From Streptomyces sp. NRRL B-1140 (GTDB lineage Bacteria > Actinomycetota > Actinomycetes > Streptomycetales > Streptomycetaceae): 64,000 nucleotides of DNA. The DNA lies in the NCBI RefSeq assembly GCF_001280065.1, contig NZ_LGEA01000036.1, forward strand, positions 248,001 through 312,000, read 5' to 3'. The notes beneath the pieces were generated by a model. The model did not search any database and had not been told where the DNA came from. It was given only the letters and a program-made list of their open reading frames with translations. Below, piece after piece: positions 19,283-27,834 of the stretch (within the stretch, counting starts at the first letter, position 1; the number at the start of each line of letters is the position of its first letter). The position numbers and the translations under genes are program-made.

Positions 19283-19948
19283 ATGGGACAGCGGAAGGCT
19301 TCGAGGGACGGCGACCGGAAGGTCGGCCGCCGCGCGCTGCTGATCGGCGGCACGGTGGCCGCGGCGGGCTCCGCCGTGCTCGCCCGGGACGAGCTGGCGC
19401 GTCTGTGGTGGCGGACTCCGGGCGTGGAGAAGCCGCGCAAGGAGGGCGAGGTCGACTACGCGGGCGCGCGCTGGGTGGCGGCGTCGGAGGCGAACTGGCG
19501 CCGCGCGGACCGGCCCGACGACTACGGCATCGACATGGTGGTCGTCCATGTCACCCAAGGCAGCTTCGACAGTGCCGTGAAGGCCTTCCAGGACCCGGGG
19601 CACAGGGCGGCCGCGCACTACATCGTCGGGCAGGACGGGCATGTGGCGCAGATGATCCGTGAGCTGGACGTGGCGTACCACGCGGGCAACCGCGACTACA
19701 ACGAACGCAGTGTCGGCATCGAGCACGAGGGTTTCGTGGACCGCCCGCAGGACTTCACGGACGAGATGTACGAGGCGTCGGCCCGGCTCACGGCGCGGAT
19801 CTGCGCCCGCTACGACATACCCGTCGACCGCGAGCACATCATCGGCCACGTGGAGGTCCCGGGCACGGACCACACGGACCCGGGGCGGCACTGGGACTGG
19901 GAGAAGTACATGCGCCTGATACGCCGGGCGCGTACGACCCCGGCCTGA
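19283..19948 (+). CDS. Exported N-acetylmuramoyl-L-alanine amidase (Amidase_2/PGRP fold)
   Basis: The protein has 221 residues from ATG 19283. The N-terminus has a twin-arginine-like signal ([20 protein letters not shown], about 15-34). The Amidase_2 domain (about 60-215) includes [14 protein letters not shown] with a zinc His, [38 protein letters not shown] with the second His and the catalytic Glu region, and [13 protein letters not shown] with the third ligand. It probably cleaves the amide between muramic acid and the stem peptide in the cell wall. The gene sits alone between mnmA and the cysteine desulfurase gene, which point the other way. Confidence 0.9.
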   Translation: MGQRKASRDGDRKVGRRALLIGGTVAAAGSAVLARDELARLWWRTPGVEKPRKEGEVDYAGARWVAASEANWRRADRPDDYGIDMVVVHVTQGSFDSAVKAFQDPGHRAAAHYIVGQDGHVAQMIRELDVAYHAGNRDYNERSVGIEHEGFVDRPQDFTDEMYEASARLTARICARYDIPVDREHIIGHVEVPGTDHTDPGRHWDWEKYMRLIRRARTTPA

Positions 19949-20015
19949 GCTCAGGGCTCGTCGGCGCCGGCTGCTCCTGTGCCCCGCGGCGCCGAGATGA
20001 CCCGAACGACAGGCC

Positions 20016-21185
20016 CTAGGTCAGCCCCGCCGCCCTGGCCCGTTCCACCGCCGGGCCGATGGCCTTCGCCAGGGCCTCGACATCGGCCTCGGTGGAGGTG
20101 TGGCCGAGGGAGAAGCGCAGGGTGCCGCGGGCCAGGTCGGGGTCGGTGCCGGTGGCGAGGAGGACGTGGCTGGGCTGGGCCACGCCGGCGGTGCAGGCGG
20201 AGCCGGTGGAGCACTCGATGCCCTGCGCGTCGAGCAGGAGCAGCAGGGAGTCGCCCTCGCAGCCGGGGAAGGTGAAGTGCGCGTTGGCGGGGAGGCGCCC
20301 GGCGGGGTCCGGGTCGCCGCCGAGGATCGCGTCCGGCACGGCCGAGCGGACCGCGGTGACGAGGCTGTCGCGCAGGGCGCCGATCTCGCGGGCGAACCAC
20401 TCGCGCTGCTCGGCGGCGAGCCGGCCGGCGACGGCGAAGGAGGCGACGGCGGGCACGTCGAGGGTGCCGGAGCGCACGTGCCGCTCCTGACCGCCGCCGT
20501 GCAGGACGGGTACGGGGGTGTGCTCGCGGCCGAGGATCAGCGCGCCGATGCCGTAGGGTCCGCCGATCTTGTGGCCCGAGACGGTCATGGCGGCGAGACC
20601 CGAGGCGGCGAAGTCGACCGGGATCTGACCGAAGGCCTGGACGGCGTCCGCGTGCAGCGGGATCCCGAACTCTGCTGCCACGTCGGCGAGTTCACGGACG
20701 GGCAGGATCGTCCCGATCTCGTTGTTCGCCCACATGACGGTGGCGAGGGCCACGTCGTCGGGGTTGCGGACGATCGCCTCGCGCAGGGCGCCGGGGTGGA
20801 CGCGGCCGTGGGCGTCGACCGGGAGGTACTCGACGGTGGCGCCTTCGTGTTCGCCGAGCCAGTGCACGGCGTCGAGGACCGCGTGGTGCTCGACGGGGCT
20901 GGCGAGGACGCGGGTGCGGGCGGGGTCGGCGTCGCGGCGTGACCAGTAGAGGCCCTTGACGGCGAGGTTGTCGGCCTCCGTGCCGCCCGAGGTGAAGACG
21001 ACCTCGCTGGGGCGGGCGCCGAGGGCTTCGGCGAGGGTCTCGCGGGCCTCCTCGACGGTGCGGCGGGCCTGCCTGCCGGATGCGTGGAGGGAGGACGCGT
21101 TGCCGGTGGCACCCAGCTGGGCGGTGAACGCCTCAACCGCCTCCGGGAGCATCGGGGTGGTCGCGGCGTGGTCGAGGTAAGCCAT
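20016..21185 (-). CDS. Cysteine desulfurase (NifS/IscS family)
   Basis: This PLP enzyme (389 residues, ATG 21185) converts cysteine to alanine and a protein-bound persulfide. The start [15 protein letters not shown], the PLP lysine Lys206 ([14 protein letters not shown]) and the persulfide Cys331 ([10 protein letters not shown]) are all present. The short loop around Cys331 is that of class I NifS/IscS enzymes rather than SufS. No IscU or SUF genes are nearby; the only sulfur-using neighbour is mnmA, so its main client is probably tRNA 2-thiolation, as proposed for the syntenic mycobacterial pair Rv3024c/Rv3025c. Confidence 0.93.
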   Translation of the reverse strand: MAYLDHAATTPMLPEAVEAFTAQLGATGNASSLHASGRQARRTVEEARETLAEALGARPSEVVFTSGGTEADNLAVKGLYWSRRDADPARTRVLASPVEHHAVLDAVHWLGEHEGATVEYLPVDAHGRVHPGALREAIVRNPDDVALATVMWANNEIGTILPVRELADVAAEFGIPLHADAVQAFGQIPVDFAASGLAAMTVSGHKIGGPYGIGALILGREHTPVPVLHGGGQERHVRSGTLDVPAVASFAVAGRLAAEQREWFAREIGALRDSLVTAVRSAVPDAILGGDPDPAGRLPANAHFTFPGCEGDSLLLLLDAQGIECSTGSACTAGVAQPSHVLLATGTDPDLARGTLRFSLGHTSTEADVEALAKAIGPAVERARAAGLT

Positions 21186-21325
21186 GGTGAGCCCGATTCT
21201 ACGGCTCCCCTCCGACCGGCCTCAGAGCAAGCCCGGCCGATCGTGAACCGCTTTCCGGCGCGGCGACGGCCCGTCGTCCTCGGGCCCGGCCGCGGCGTAC
21301 CGGCGGACGGTCGTCCGACGGCGGC

Positions 21326-21592
21326 TCAGAAGCTCCACGAGATGGTGCTGTCGAACTCCATGAACGCGGCGAGGACCAGCAGGTCGGCGACGCCCAGGCC
21401 CAGACCCAGCAGCGCGCGGCCGCGGCGCTCGGTGCCGCGCCACAGGGCGACACTCGCCAGCACGATGGCGATCGGGCCGAGGAAGAGGTTGAGCACGAGG
21501 AGGCCGAGCAGGCCGAGGATGAAGGACGCGACGGCCATGCCGTCGGTGTCGCGGATACCGGTGCGGCGCGAGGCCGGAGCGGTGAGCTGCAT
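21326..21592 (-). CDS. DUF4190-type membrane protein
   Basis: The protein has 88 residues from ATG 21592. After a short basic head comes GMAVASFILGLLGLLVLNLFLGPIAIVLASVAL, two closely spaced helices (about 19-38 and 40-50) typical of DUF4190 domains. A turn (RGTERRGRALLGLGLGVADLLVLAAF) holds the third helix. The tail ends FDSTISWSF. The function is unknown; the family is common in actinobacteria and often encoded near cell-envelope genes. It shares its strand with the 71-codon membrane gene upstream, 44 nt away. Confidence 0.8.
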   Translation of the reverse strand: MQLTAPASRRTGIRDTDGMAVASFILGLLGLLVLNLFLGPIAIVLASVALWRGTERRGRALLGLGLGVADLLVLAAFMEFDSTISWSF

Positions 21593-21636
21593 GGTGAACG
21601 ACTCCCGAAGTCGGATCGAAGGGCTGATGGGCGGTG

Positions 21637-21852
21637 TCAGTGGGCCTGCGTGTGGCGCCGGCGGCCGCGCTCGCGGAGCGCGAAGATGCCGAGCCAGACG
21701 GCGATGACGGCGCCGACGGCCACGGAGAAGGTGAGCGGAGCGTGGGCCACGGTGCCCAGGACGACTCCCAGCAGCAGGAGTGCGGCGACGATGAACAGCA
21801 CGGGAAACAACCCCCAGGGTTTCGGTGAACGTTTGTGGTTACAGTTGTTCAC
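21637..21852 (-). CDS. Small two-helix membrane protein divergent from FabR-like regulator
   Basis: Up to 71 residues from GTG 21852: a basic N-terminus (NHKRSPKPWG), two helices (about 15-34 and 40-58) and an Arg/His-rich tail (RERGRRRHTQAH). The start codon lies inside operator-like sequence 21842-21854 and a TAGACT -10 candidate lies just upstream (minus strand, 21864-21869). A leaderless start at 21852 is therefore likely; a later GTG (VLFIVAALLL) is the alternative. It is the direct divergent neighbour, and probable target, of the FabR-like regulator. The function is unknown. Confidence 0.65.
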   Translation of the reverse strand: MNNCNHKRSPKPWGLFPVLFIVAALLLLGVVLGTVAHAPLTFSVAVGAVIAVWLGIFALRERGRRRHTQAH

Positions 21853-21911
21853 TGACTTCCCAGTCTAACGCCTCCCATGACTTTCCAATTCCAGAGAACA
21901 GTTGTTAACTG
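21842..21911. promoter_or_regulatory. Paired operators for the FabR-like regulator
   Basis: CAGTTGTTAACTG at 21899-21911 is a perfect 5-3-5 palindrome, and CAGTTGTTCACTG at 21842-21854 is the same sequence with one mismatch. The centres are 57 bp apart. The first covers the promoter region of the regulator (ATG 21918), the second the start codon of the divergent membrane gene. Two matching 13-mers in one short intergenic region strongly suggest a shared autoregulated operator. Confidence 0.75.
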
Positions 21912-21917
21912 CATGGT

Positions 21918-22556
21918 ATGAGTCACACCCTCGGCATCCGGCAGGCCCAGAAGCAGAAGACCCGGCAGGCACTCCTCGACGCGGCCCTCGGGCTGCTGGA
22001 GGAGCAGAGCCTCAGCAGCCTGGGACTGCGCGAGGTCACCCGCGCCGTCGGTGTCGCCCCGACCGCCTTCTACCGCCACTTCCGCTCCACGGCGGATCTG
22101 GGCGTGGCCCTGGTCGAGGAGGCGCTGGGCAGCCTGCACCCGATGATCCGGACGACGGTGTCCACGACGGGCGACCACGAGGAACGCATCGTGCGCACCA
22201 TCGACCTGATCGCCCGTCACGTCGACGGGTACCCCGCCCATGTCCGTTTCATCGCTCGTGAACGACATGGCGGAGTTCAGCCGGTTCGGGAGGCGATAAG
22301 GGGCCAACTGGCCCGCTTCGCCCAGGAGGTCAAGGACGAACTGGCCAAGGATCCGGTCTCGGAGGGCTGGAGCGAGGACGACCTGCTGATGCTCGCGCAT
22401 CTCTACGTCGACCAGATGCTGAGCACGGCGTCGCTGTTCCTGGAGGCCCTGGAGGGGCCGGCGGAGGAGCGCCCGGCCCGGACCCGGCACGTGACGCAGC
22501 TGGCGACCCGCCAGATGCGGCTGATCGGCCTCGGCCGCCACCACTGGCTGGATTGA
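21918..22556 (+). CDS. FabR-like TetR-family transcriptional regulator
   Basis: This 212-residue regulator starts at ATG 21918. The HTH (about 10-60) includes QKQKTRQALLDAALGLLEEQS, then LGLREVTRAVGVAPTAFYRHFRS, which closely matches E. coli FabR (the APTxFYRHFR recognition helix). FabR represses unsaturated fatty acid synthesis in proteobacteria, so a lipid-linked ligand is plausible. The C-terminal domain continues the resemblance (VRFIARERHGG, then a MRLIG-like end). It diverges from a small membrane protein gene. A thioesterase-like acyl-CoA gene lies convergently downstream. Operators are described separately. Confidence 0.88.
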   Translation: MSHTLGIRQAQKQKTRQALLDAALGLLEEQSLSSLGLREVTRAVGVAPTAFYRHFRSTADLGVALVEEALGSLHPMIRTTVSTTGDHEERIVRTIDLIARHVDGYPAHVRFIARERHGGVQPVREAIRGQLARFAQEVKDELAKDPVSEGWSEDDLLMLAHLYVDQMLSTASLFLEALEGPAEERPARTRHVTQLATRQMRLIGLGRHHWLD

Positions 22557-22571
22557 CACCCGTACGACGGA

Positions 22572-22610
22572 CGGGGGCGCCGCGCCCGTCCTCCGGACGC
22601 GCCGCCCCCG
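22572..22610. terminator. Bidirectional terminator after FabR-like gene
   Basis: CGGGGGCG (22572-22579) and CGCCCCCG (22603-22610) form the outer stem, with an inner near-complementary stem around TCCTCCGGA. It lies between the regulator's stop (22556) and the convergent thioesterase gene (stop 22700). Confidence 0.75.
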
Positions 22611-22699
22611 CCGTGCCCGGGTGAGCCGGGCTCGTCCTCCTGCAGCAGTGGCACCTCAACCGCTCTCCCCCCGGCGCCCGCCTGCCGGCGAGGCCGAGT

Positions 22700-23560
22700 T
22701 CAGCCCAGCCGGACCCGCGCCAGCTGCCGGGACTGCGCGACCAGCCGGTCGGCGCTGTCCCACACCTCGGCGTCCTCCTCGAGGAAGCCGCCGGCGAGGT
22801 TGCGGGTGGTGATCGACACCCGCAGCGGGCCCGGCGCCGGGCGGCACCGGACGTGCACGGTCAGCTCGACGGTCGGCACCCAGCCCTTCAGGCCGAGCTC
22901 GAAGGCGGTGGGCGGCAGGGCGTCGACCGCGAGCAGCAGCGAGAGCGGGTCGTGATCACGCCCGTCCTTCAGCCCGAACCAGGCTCGCATCTCACCCTTG
23001 CCGGAGGGCTGCCCGAGGGCCCAGCCGAGGGTGGACGGGTCGAGCTTGAGCATCAGGCGCTCGGTGATGGCCGAGCTGCCGTCGACGGGGGCGGGCCCGT
23101 CCTCCGGGCCGAAGCAGTGTTCCATCGGCGGGATCGCGGGCGGCCGGGCCGTGGTGCGCACGTCGTCGGGCAGGGTGTCCAGGTCGCCGTAGGAGGCGAG
23201 GACCCGGATGCGTTCGATCTCGCGGCCCTCGTCGTCGTACTGGAAGAGGGAGGCCTGGCCGGTCGACAGGGTGCGGCCGGTGCGGACGACGTCCGTGCGG
23301 ACGACCGCGGGGCCGGGCTGGGACGCGGTCAGGTAGTGCGCCGAGATCGTGAAGGGGTCGGCGTGCGGCAGGGCGTCCGCCAGGGCGCGGCCCAGGACGG
23401 CCAGCAGGTAGCCGCCGTTGACGGCGCTGATGATCGTCCAGCCGGCGGAGAGGTCGATGTCGTAGACGCCCGGCGCGCGGCGGGTGAGCGCGGTGTCGCG
23501 GTCGAACTCGCTGTCGCCGATCGTGGCCCGGGCGGCCGGGGCGGTGGCTGCTTCTGGCAT
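22700..23560 (-). CDS. Thioesterase-family (double hotdog) protein
   Basis: The protein has 286 residues from ATG 23560 (MPEAATAPAA...); an upstream start at 23584 would lie in the promoter. GWTIISAVNGGYLLAVLGRAL (about 42-62) is the N-terminal hotdog helix of TesB-like acyl-CoA thioesterase proteins (4HBT_3 family). The second hotdog begins near RAWFGLKDGRDHD and ends VWDSADRLVAQSRQLARVR. The family hydrolyses or binds acyl-CoA. Just upstream, TTACTAAGCGGTAG (23584-23597) is a candidate regulator site. The gene is monocistronic and convergent with the FabR-like gene. Confidence 0.8.
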   Translation of the reverse strand: MPEAATAPAARATIGDSEFDRDTALTRRAPGVYDIDLSAGWTIISAVNGGYLLAVLGRALADALPHADPFTISAHYLTASQPGPAVVRTDVVRTGRTLSTGQASLFQYDDEGREIERIRVLASYGDLDTLPDDVRTTARPPAIPPMEHCFGPEDGPAPVDGSSAITERLMLKLDPSTLGWALGQPSGKGEMRAWFGLKDGRDHDPLSLLLAVDALPPTAFELGLKGWVPTVELTVHVRCRPAPGPLRVSITTRNLAGGFLEEDAEVWDSADRLVAQSRQLARVRLG

Positions 23561-23583
23561 GACCGAAACAGTACAAGAACTCA

Positions 23584-23597
23584 TTACTAAGCGGTAG
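23584..23597. promoter_or_regulatory. Candidate operator upstream of thioesterase gene
   Basis: TTACTAAGCGGTAG is an imperfect inverted repeat (TAC-N6-GTA core) 24 nt upstream of the thioesterase start, overlapping the expected promoter. It resembles the short TetR-family operators found before lipid genes in actinobacteria, but the assignment rests on shape only. Confidence 0.35.
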
Positions 23598-23729
23598 CTT
23601 TGTGCCAGGGGCTCGGGTCACAGGCTCCCCTGCCGGCCTGGGTCCCGCCTTGGTGAGACACGGGCAATTTCTCGGTAAGTGTCGGACTCATCCGTAAACC
23701 CCCGTACGCCTTCCCTCCTCTGTAGGGGC

Positions 23730-24965
23730 ATGAGCCTCACCGGAACTCCGTTCCTCTGCACGCTGGTCGTCCTGTCCGTCGCCGCCCTGGTGCTGCCACT
23801 GGTCCTCTGGTCGCGCGTCCGCGGGCACCGGGCCCTGCGTCTCGCGGCCCGGGCGCTGATGCTGCTGTTCGCGCAGGGGACGGCCGTGGCCCTGGTCTTC
23901 ACCCTGGTCAACAACGCCGACAACCTGTACGACAACTGGGCCGACCTGCTCGGCACCGGCGACCACGTGGAGCAGGCGGCCGATCTGGGCGCCGACGGCA
24001 CCGGCGGCATCGCGCTCACGCGGCTGCCCAAGGTGCGCCAGACCTTCGAGCTCGCCACCGGACCCGGGATGGGCGCGGCCGGCGGGGTGCGGGTGACCCA
24101 GCTCGCGGGCCGGGTGTCGGGGGTGAACGCCGAGGTCTACGTCTGGCTGCCGCCGCAGTACGGCGAACCGGCCTACCGGCACCACCGGTTCCCGGTCGTG
24201 GAGCTGCTGCCCGGCTACCCCGGCTCGGCGAAGGCGTGGTTCGGCTCGCTGGACGCGCACGAGCAGCTTCAGCCGCTGATGCGCGACGGCCGGGTGGCCC
24301 CGTTCATCCTGGTCGCGCCCCGTACCAACCTGCTGGCCGCGGTGGACACCGGCTGCGCCAACGTCCCGGGCACGGTCGACGCGGACACCTGGCTGAGCGT
24401 CGACGTACCGAAGATGGTCATGGACAACTTCCGCGCCGAGTCCGCGCCGCAGGGCTGGGCCGTGGCCGGCTACTCGGCCGGGGCGCACTGCGCGACCAGG
24501 CTCGCCGTCGCCCATCCCGACCGCTACCGGGCCACCGTCAGCATGTCCGGCTACAACGACCCGAGCGGCGAGCGCGACTCGCTCACCGCGCAGAGCCCGG
24601 CCCTGCGCTCCGCCAACAACCCGCTCCTGATGCTGCGCAGGTCGGCCGTCCCGCCGCGGATCGCGCTGTACCTCTCCGGCCAGCCGCACGACGGCTACGA
24701 GGACGCCGTGGCCCTGCAGCGGGCCGCGAAGGCCCCGACGACCGTGCACGTCGTGTACATCCCGAAGAGCGCGGGCGGCCACAACATGGCGCTGTGGCGG
24801 CCGCAGGTGGTCCCGGCGTTCCGCTGGCTGACCCAGCAGATGGGCATCGGCCGGGTCACGGCAGGACGGGCTGTTCCTCCTCGCTCACCGTCGACCGCCG
24901 GTGCCACGCCCGCGGAGCTCGCCAGTGGTACCGCATCGCGAGCAGGCGCAGTACGAAGGCGGTGA
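23730..24965 (+). CDS. Membrane-anchored esterase (alpha/beta-hydrolase, esterase D/antigen 85-like)
   Basis: This is a 411-residue protein from ATG 23730; the earlier ATG at 23679 is poorly placed. Two N-terminal helices (about 6-27 and 37-55, LMLLFAQGTAVALVF) anchor it. The catalytic domain faces outward: PVVELLPGYPGSAKAWFG, the nucleophile elbow GYSAGAH (Ser around 248), and a late His in GGHNMALW. This is the putative esterase (PF00756) fold that includes mycolyltransferases. The last 110 bp overlap the end of the convergent UPF0126 gene; the final ~35 residues (PPRSPSTAGAT...) are low complexity. The stop may once have been nearer; the catalytic part is complete without the tail. Confidence 0.85.
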   Translation: MSLTGTPFLCTLVVLSVAALVLPLVLWSRVRGHRALRLAARALMLLFAQGTAVALVFTLVNNADNLYDNWADLLGTGDHVEQAADLGADGTGGIALTRLPKVRQTFELATGPGMGAAGGVRVTQLAGRVSGVNAEVYVWLPPQYGEPAYRHHRFPVVELLPGYPGSAKAWFGSLDAHEQLQPLMRDGRVAPFILVAPRTNLLAAVDTGCANVPGTVDADTWLSVDVPKMVMDNFRAESAPQGWAVAGYSAGAHCATRLAVAHPDRYRATVSMSGYNDPSGERDSLTAQSPALRSANNPLLMLRRSAVPPRIALYLSGQPHDGYEDAVALQRAAKAPTTVHVVYIPKSAGGHNMALWRPQVVPAFRWLTQQMGIGRVTAGRAVPPRSPSTAGATPAELASGTASRAGAVRRR

Positions 24966-25530
24966 TCACCGCGACACCGCTGGTGAGCGGGTTCAGGGCG
25001 TCATAGCGGATGCACAGGGCGGCCAGGGCGGAGCCGACGATCGCCGGGACCGCGTACAGGTCCCGGTCCCAGCGCAGCAGGGAGGGGACCTCGTTGGCGA
25101 GGACGTCCCGCAGCACGCCGCCACCCACGGCGGTGGTCAGCCCCAGGCCGGCGGACGCGGTCAGGCCGAGCCCGTACTCGTAGGCCTTGATCGTGCCGGC
25201 GACGCAGAACAGGCCGAGACCGGCCGCGTCGAAGACGTTCACCGCGATCTGGATGCGCTCCACCTGGGGGTGCAGGAAGAACACGAGGAGGGTGGCGAGC
25301 AGCGGGGTGAGGAAGTACCCCAGGTCCGTGAAGGCGGCCGGCGGTACGGCCCCGATGACCAGGTCGCGGAACAGCCCGCCGCCCAACGCGGTGACCTCCG
25401 CGAGGACGGCCATGCCGAACACGTCGAAGTTCTTGCGCACGGCCAGCAGGGCACCGGAGATCGCGAAGACGAAGATGCCGATCAGGTCGAGCGTGTGCTG
25501 GACGGAGGGGCTGAAGAGTTGCTGGAGCAC
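24856..25530 (-). CDS. UPF0126/TRIC-like membrane channel protein
   Basis: The protein has 224 residues from GTG 25530. It has seven helices and the internal repeat of the UPF0126 (YicG/TRIC) family. Each repeat carries a glycine-rich signature: LGGGLFRDLVIG in the first half and VGGGVLRDVLANEVP in the second. Prokaryotic TRIC members are trimeric cation channels; others are linked to glycine uptake. That second possibility is worth noting because the glycine-use operon lies 10 kb away. The 3' 110 bp overlap the esterase gene on the other strand. Confidence 0.9.
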   Translation of the reverse strand: MLQQLFSPSVQHTLDLIGIFVFAISGALLAVRKNFDVFGMAVLAEVTALGGGLFRDLVIGAVPPAAFTDLGYFLTPLLATLLVFFLHPQVERIQIAVNVFDAAGLGLFCVAGTIKAYEYGLGLTASAGLGLTTAVGGGVLRDVLANEVPSLLRWDRDLYAVPAIVGSALAALCIRYDALNPLTSGVAVITAFVLRLLAMRYHWRAPRAWHRRSTVSEEEQPVLP

Positions 25531-25552
25531 ACGGGCATTTTCCCCTACGAGT

Positions 25553-25586
25553 GAGCCCCCGCCCTGATGTGCGAGGGCGGGGGCTC
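25553..25586. terminator. Terminator of the peptide ABC operon
   Basis: A perfect 13-bp stem (GAGCCCCCGCCCT 25553-25565, AGGGCGGGGGCTC 25574-25586) with an 8-nt loop starts 9 nt after the stop of the last operon gene (25595, minus strand). It is among the strongest hairpins in the window. Confidence 0.9.
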
Positions 25587-25594
25587 GGCCGGGC

Positions 25595-26755
25595 TCACTT
25601 CTCGGCGGGTGCGGTGCCGTTGCCGGCGGTCTTGTCCACGCCGTTGTCGGCGGCCACCTCGGCGGCCGACGACAGCAGTTGGGTGTCCTGCGGCTGCTGG
25701 TCCTCGAAGTTCTCCGGGTGGTGACAGGCGACCTGCTGTCCGGCCCGCAGCTCCTTGAGCGGCGGCTCGGTCGTCTTGCAGATCTGCGTCGCCTTCCAGC
25801 ACCGGGTGTGGAAGCGGCAACCGCTCGGCGGGGCGATGGGCGAGGGCACGTCGCCCTTGAGCAGGATGCGCTCGCTCTTGACGCCCCGGCGCTTGGGGTC
25901 CGGGATCGGCACGGCCGACAGCAGCGCCTTGGAGTACGGGTGCATCGGCGACTTGTACAGCTGGTCGCGTTCGGCCAGCTCGACGATCTTGCCGAGGTAC
26001 ATCACCGCGATCCGGTCCGAGACGTGCCGGACCACCGACAGGTCGTGCGCGATGATCACATACGTCAGGCCCAGCTCCTCCTGGAGGTCGTCCAGCAGGT
26101 TCACCACCTGCGCCTGGATCGACACGTCCAGCGCGGAGACCGGCTCGTCCGCCACGACCAGCTTGGGGTTGAGCGCGAGCGCGCGGGCGATGCCGATGCG
26201 CTGGCGCTGACCGCCGGAGAACTCGTGCGGATAGCGGTTGTAGTGCTCGGGGTTGAGGCCGACCACCGACAGCAGCCGCTGGACCTCCTTCTTGACCCCG
26301 CCCTCGGGCTGGACGCCCTGGAGCCGGAAGGGGGCGCTGACGATCGTGCCGATCGTGTGGCGGGGGTTCAGCGAGGAGTACGGGTCCTGGAAGATCATCT
26401 GCACGTCGCGGCGCATGGGGCGCAGCTCGCCGGTCTTCAGGTGCGTGATGTCCTTGCCCTCGAACTGGACCGAGCCGCCGGTCGGTTCGAGCAGCCGGGT
26501 GATCAGCCGGCCCATGGTCGACTTGCCGCAGCCCGACTCGCCGACGACGCCCAGCGTCTCGCCCTTGCGCACCTCGAAGTCGATGCCGTCGACGGCACGC
26601 ACCGCACCGGTCTGCCGCTGGAGCAGGCCCTTGCGGATCGGGAAGTGCTTCTGAAGGCCGGTCACCTTCAGCAGGACCTCGCCGTCGGCGGTGGTGCCCT
26701 TGGTGAGGGTGCTCCCGCTCGTGTCCGGTGTGCTCACCGTTTTGTCGTCGCTCAC
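25595..26755 (-). CDS. dppF: Peptide ABC transporter ATP-binding subunit (DppF/OppF)
   Basis: This ATPase has 386 residues from GTG 26755, which overlaps the stop of the upstream ATPase gene as GTGA. The frame is open further upstream but only through the neighbour gene. Walker A is GESGCGKST, the signature is [15 protein letters not shown], and Walker B is [14 protein letters not shown]. The C-terminal oligopeptide extension (oligo_[17 protein letters not shown] with conserved Cys residues) follows. A long tail (about 345-386) is poorly conserved. It powers the importer with its DppD partner at the cytoplasmic membrane. Confidence 0.93.
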   Translation of the reverse strand: MSDDKTVSTPDTSGSTLTKGTTADGEVLLKVTGLQKHFPIRKGLLQRQTGAVRAVDGIDFEVRKGETLGVVGESGCGKSTMGRLITRLLEPTGGSVQFEGKDITHLKTGELRPMRRDVQMIFQDPYSSLNPRHTIGTIVSAPFRLQGVQPEGGVKKEVQRLLSVVGLNPEHYNRYPHEFSGGQRQRIGIARALALNPKLVVADEPVSALDVSIQAQVVNLLDDLQEELGLTYVIIAHDLSVVRHVSDRIAVMYLGKIVELAERDQLYKSPMHPYSKALLSAVPIPDPKRRGVKSERILLKGDVPSPIAPPSGCRFHTRCWKATQICKTTEPPLKELRAGQQVACHHPENFEDQQPQDTQLLSSAAEVAADNGVDKTAGNGTAPAEK

Positions 26756-27834
26756 AGCTTCGGCGCAATCTCTTCGGTCCAGATACGCTCCCGCTGCTCC
26801 TGCGTCATGTGGCAGGCGGCCCAGTGCGAGCCGCCGACCTCGGTCAGCTCGGGGCGGACCGTGCGGGTGACGTTGTCCTTCGGGATGTCCGCGTACGGGC
26901 AGCGCGGGTGGAAGGCGCAGCCGGACGGGAGGTTGATGAGGGAGGGCGGCGCCCCCTTGATCGGGATGAGCCGGTCGGTCTCCTCGCGGTCCAGACGCGG
27001 CATCGAGCCGAGCAAGCCCCAGGTGTAGGGGTGGCGGGGCGCGGAGAACACGTCCTCGGCGGGGCCGCGTTCGATGCACCGGCCGCCGTACATGACCAGC
27101 AGGTCGTCGGCCATCTCGGCGACCACGCCCAGGTCGTGGGTGATCATGATGACCGCGGAGCCGAACTCCTTCTGCAGGTCCCGGATCAGGTCCAGGATCT
27201 GCGCCTGCACGGTGACGTCCAGGGCGGTGGTCGGCTCGTCGGCGATGAGCAGCTCGGGGTTGTTCACCAGCGACATGGCGATCATGGCGCGCTGGCGCAT
27301 ACCGCCGGAGAACTCGTGCGGGAATCCGTCGACGCGCTTGCCGGGCTCGGGGATGCCGACCCGGTCGAGCATCTCGATCGCCCGCTGCTTGGCGACCTTC
27401 TTGCTGACGTCGTGGTGGACCCGGTACGCCTCGACGATCTGCTGCCCCACCGAGTAGTAGGGGTGCATCGCCGACAGCGGGTCCTGGAAGATCATGGCCA
27501 TCTTCCGGCCGCGCAGCCGCCGTACGTCGTCGGGGTCGGCCGCGATGAGCTCCTGGCCATCCAGCCAGACCTCGCCGGAGACCTTGGCGCGCGCCGAGCG
27601 GTGCAGGCCCATCACGCCGAGCGAGGTGACCGACTTGCCGGAGCCGGACTCGCCCACGATGCCCAGGGTCTTGCCCTTGCGCACGTCGAAGCTGACGCCG
27701 TCGACGGACTTGACCAGGCCGTCGTCGGTGTCGAAGTGGATGCGCAGATCGCGGACGGACAGGAACACGTCGTCCGGGACGGACGCGGCGGTGGTGTCCG
27801 GTTCGCCGAGCGCGGCTTTGTCGAGCTTGCTCAC
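26752..27834 (-). CDS. dppD: Peptide ABC transporter ATP-binding subunit (DppD/OppD)
   Basis: The subunit has 360 residues from GTG 27834 ([12 protein letters not shown]...), overlapping the permease stop as GTGA. Walker [10 protein letters not shown], signature [15 protein letters not shown] and Walker [15 protein letters not shown] are intact. The C-terminal HPY segment has [13 protein letters not shown], with the Cys residues that bind a [4Fe-4S] cluster in DppD-type proteins. A Lys/Arg-rich linker precedes the dimer interface. It pairs with DppF to drive import. Confidence 0.93.
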   Translation of the reverse strand: MSKLDKAALGEPDTTAASVPDDVFLSVRDLRIHFDTDDGLVKSVDGVSFDVRKGKTLGIVGESGSGKSVTSLGVMGLHRSARAKVSGEVWLDGQELIAADPDDVRRLRGRKMAMIFQDPLSAMHPYYSVGQQIVEAYRVHHDVSKKVAKQRAIEMLDRVGIPEPGKRVDGFPHEFSGGMRQRAMIAMSLVNNPELLIADEPTTALDVTVQAQILDLIRDLQKEFGSAVIMITHDLGVVAEMADDLLVMYGGRCIERGPAEDVFSAPRHPYTWGLLGSMPRLDREETDRLIPIKGAPPSLINLPSGCAFHPRCPYADIPKDNVTRTVRPELTEVGGSHWAACHMTQEQRERIWTEEIAPKL

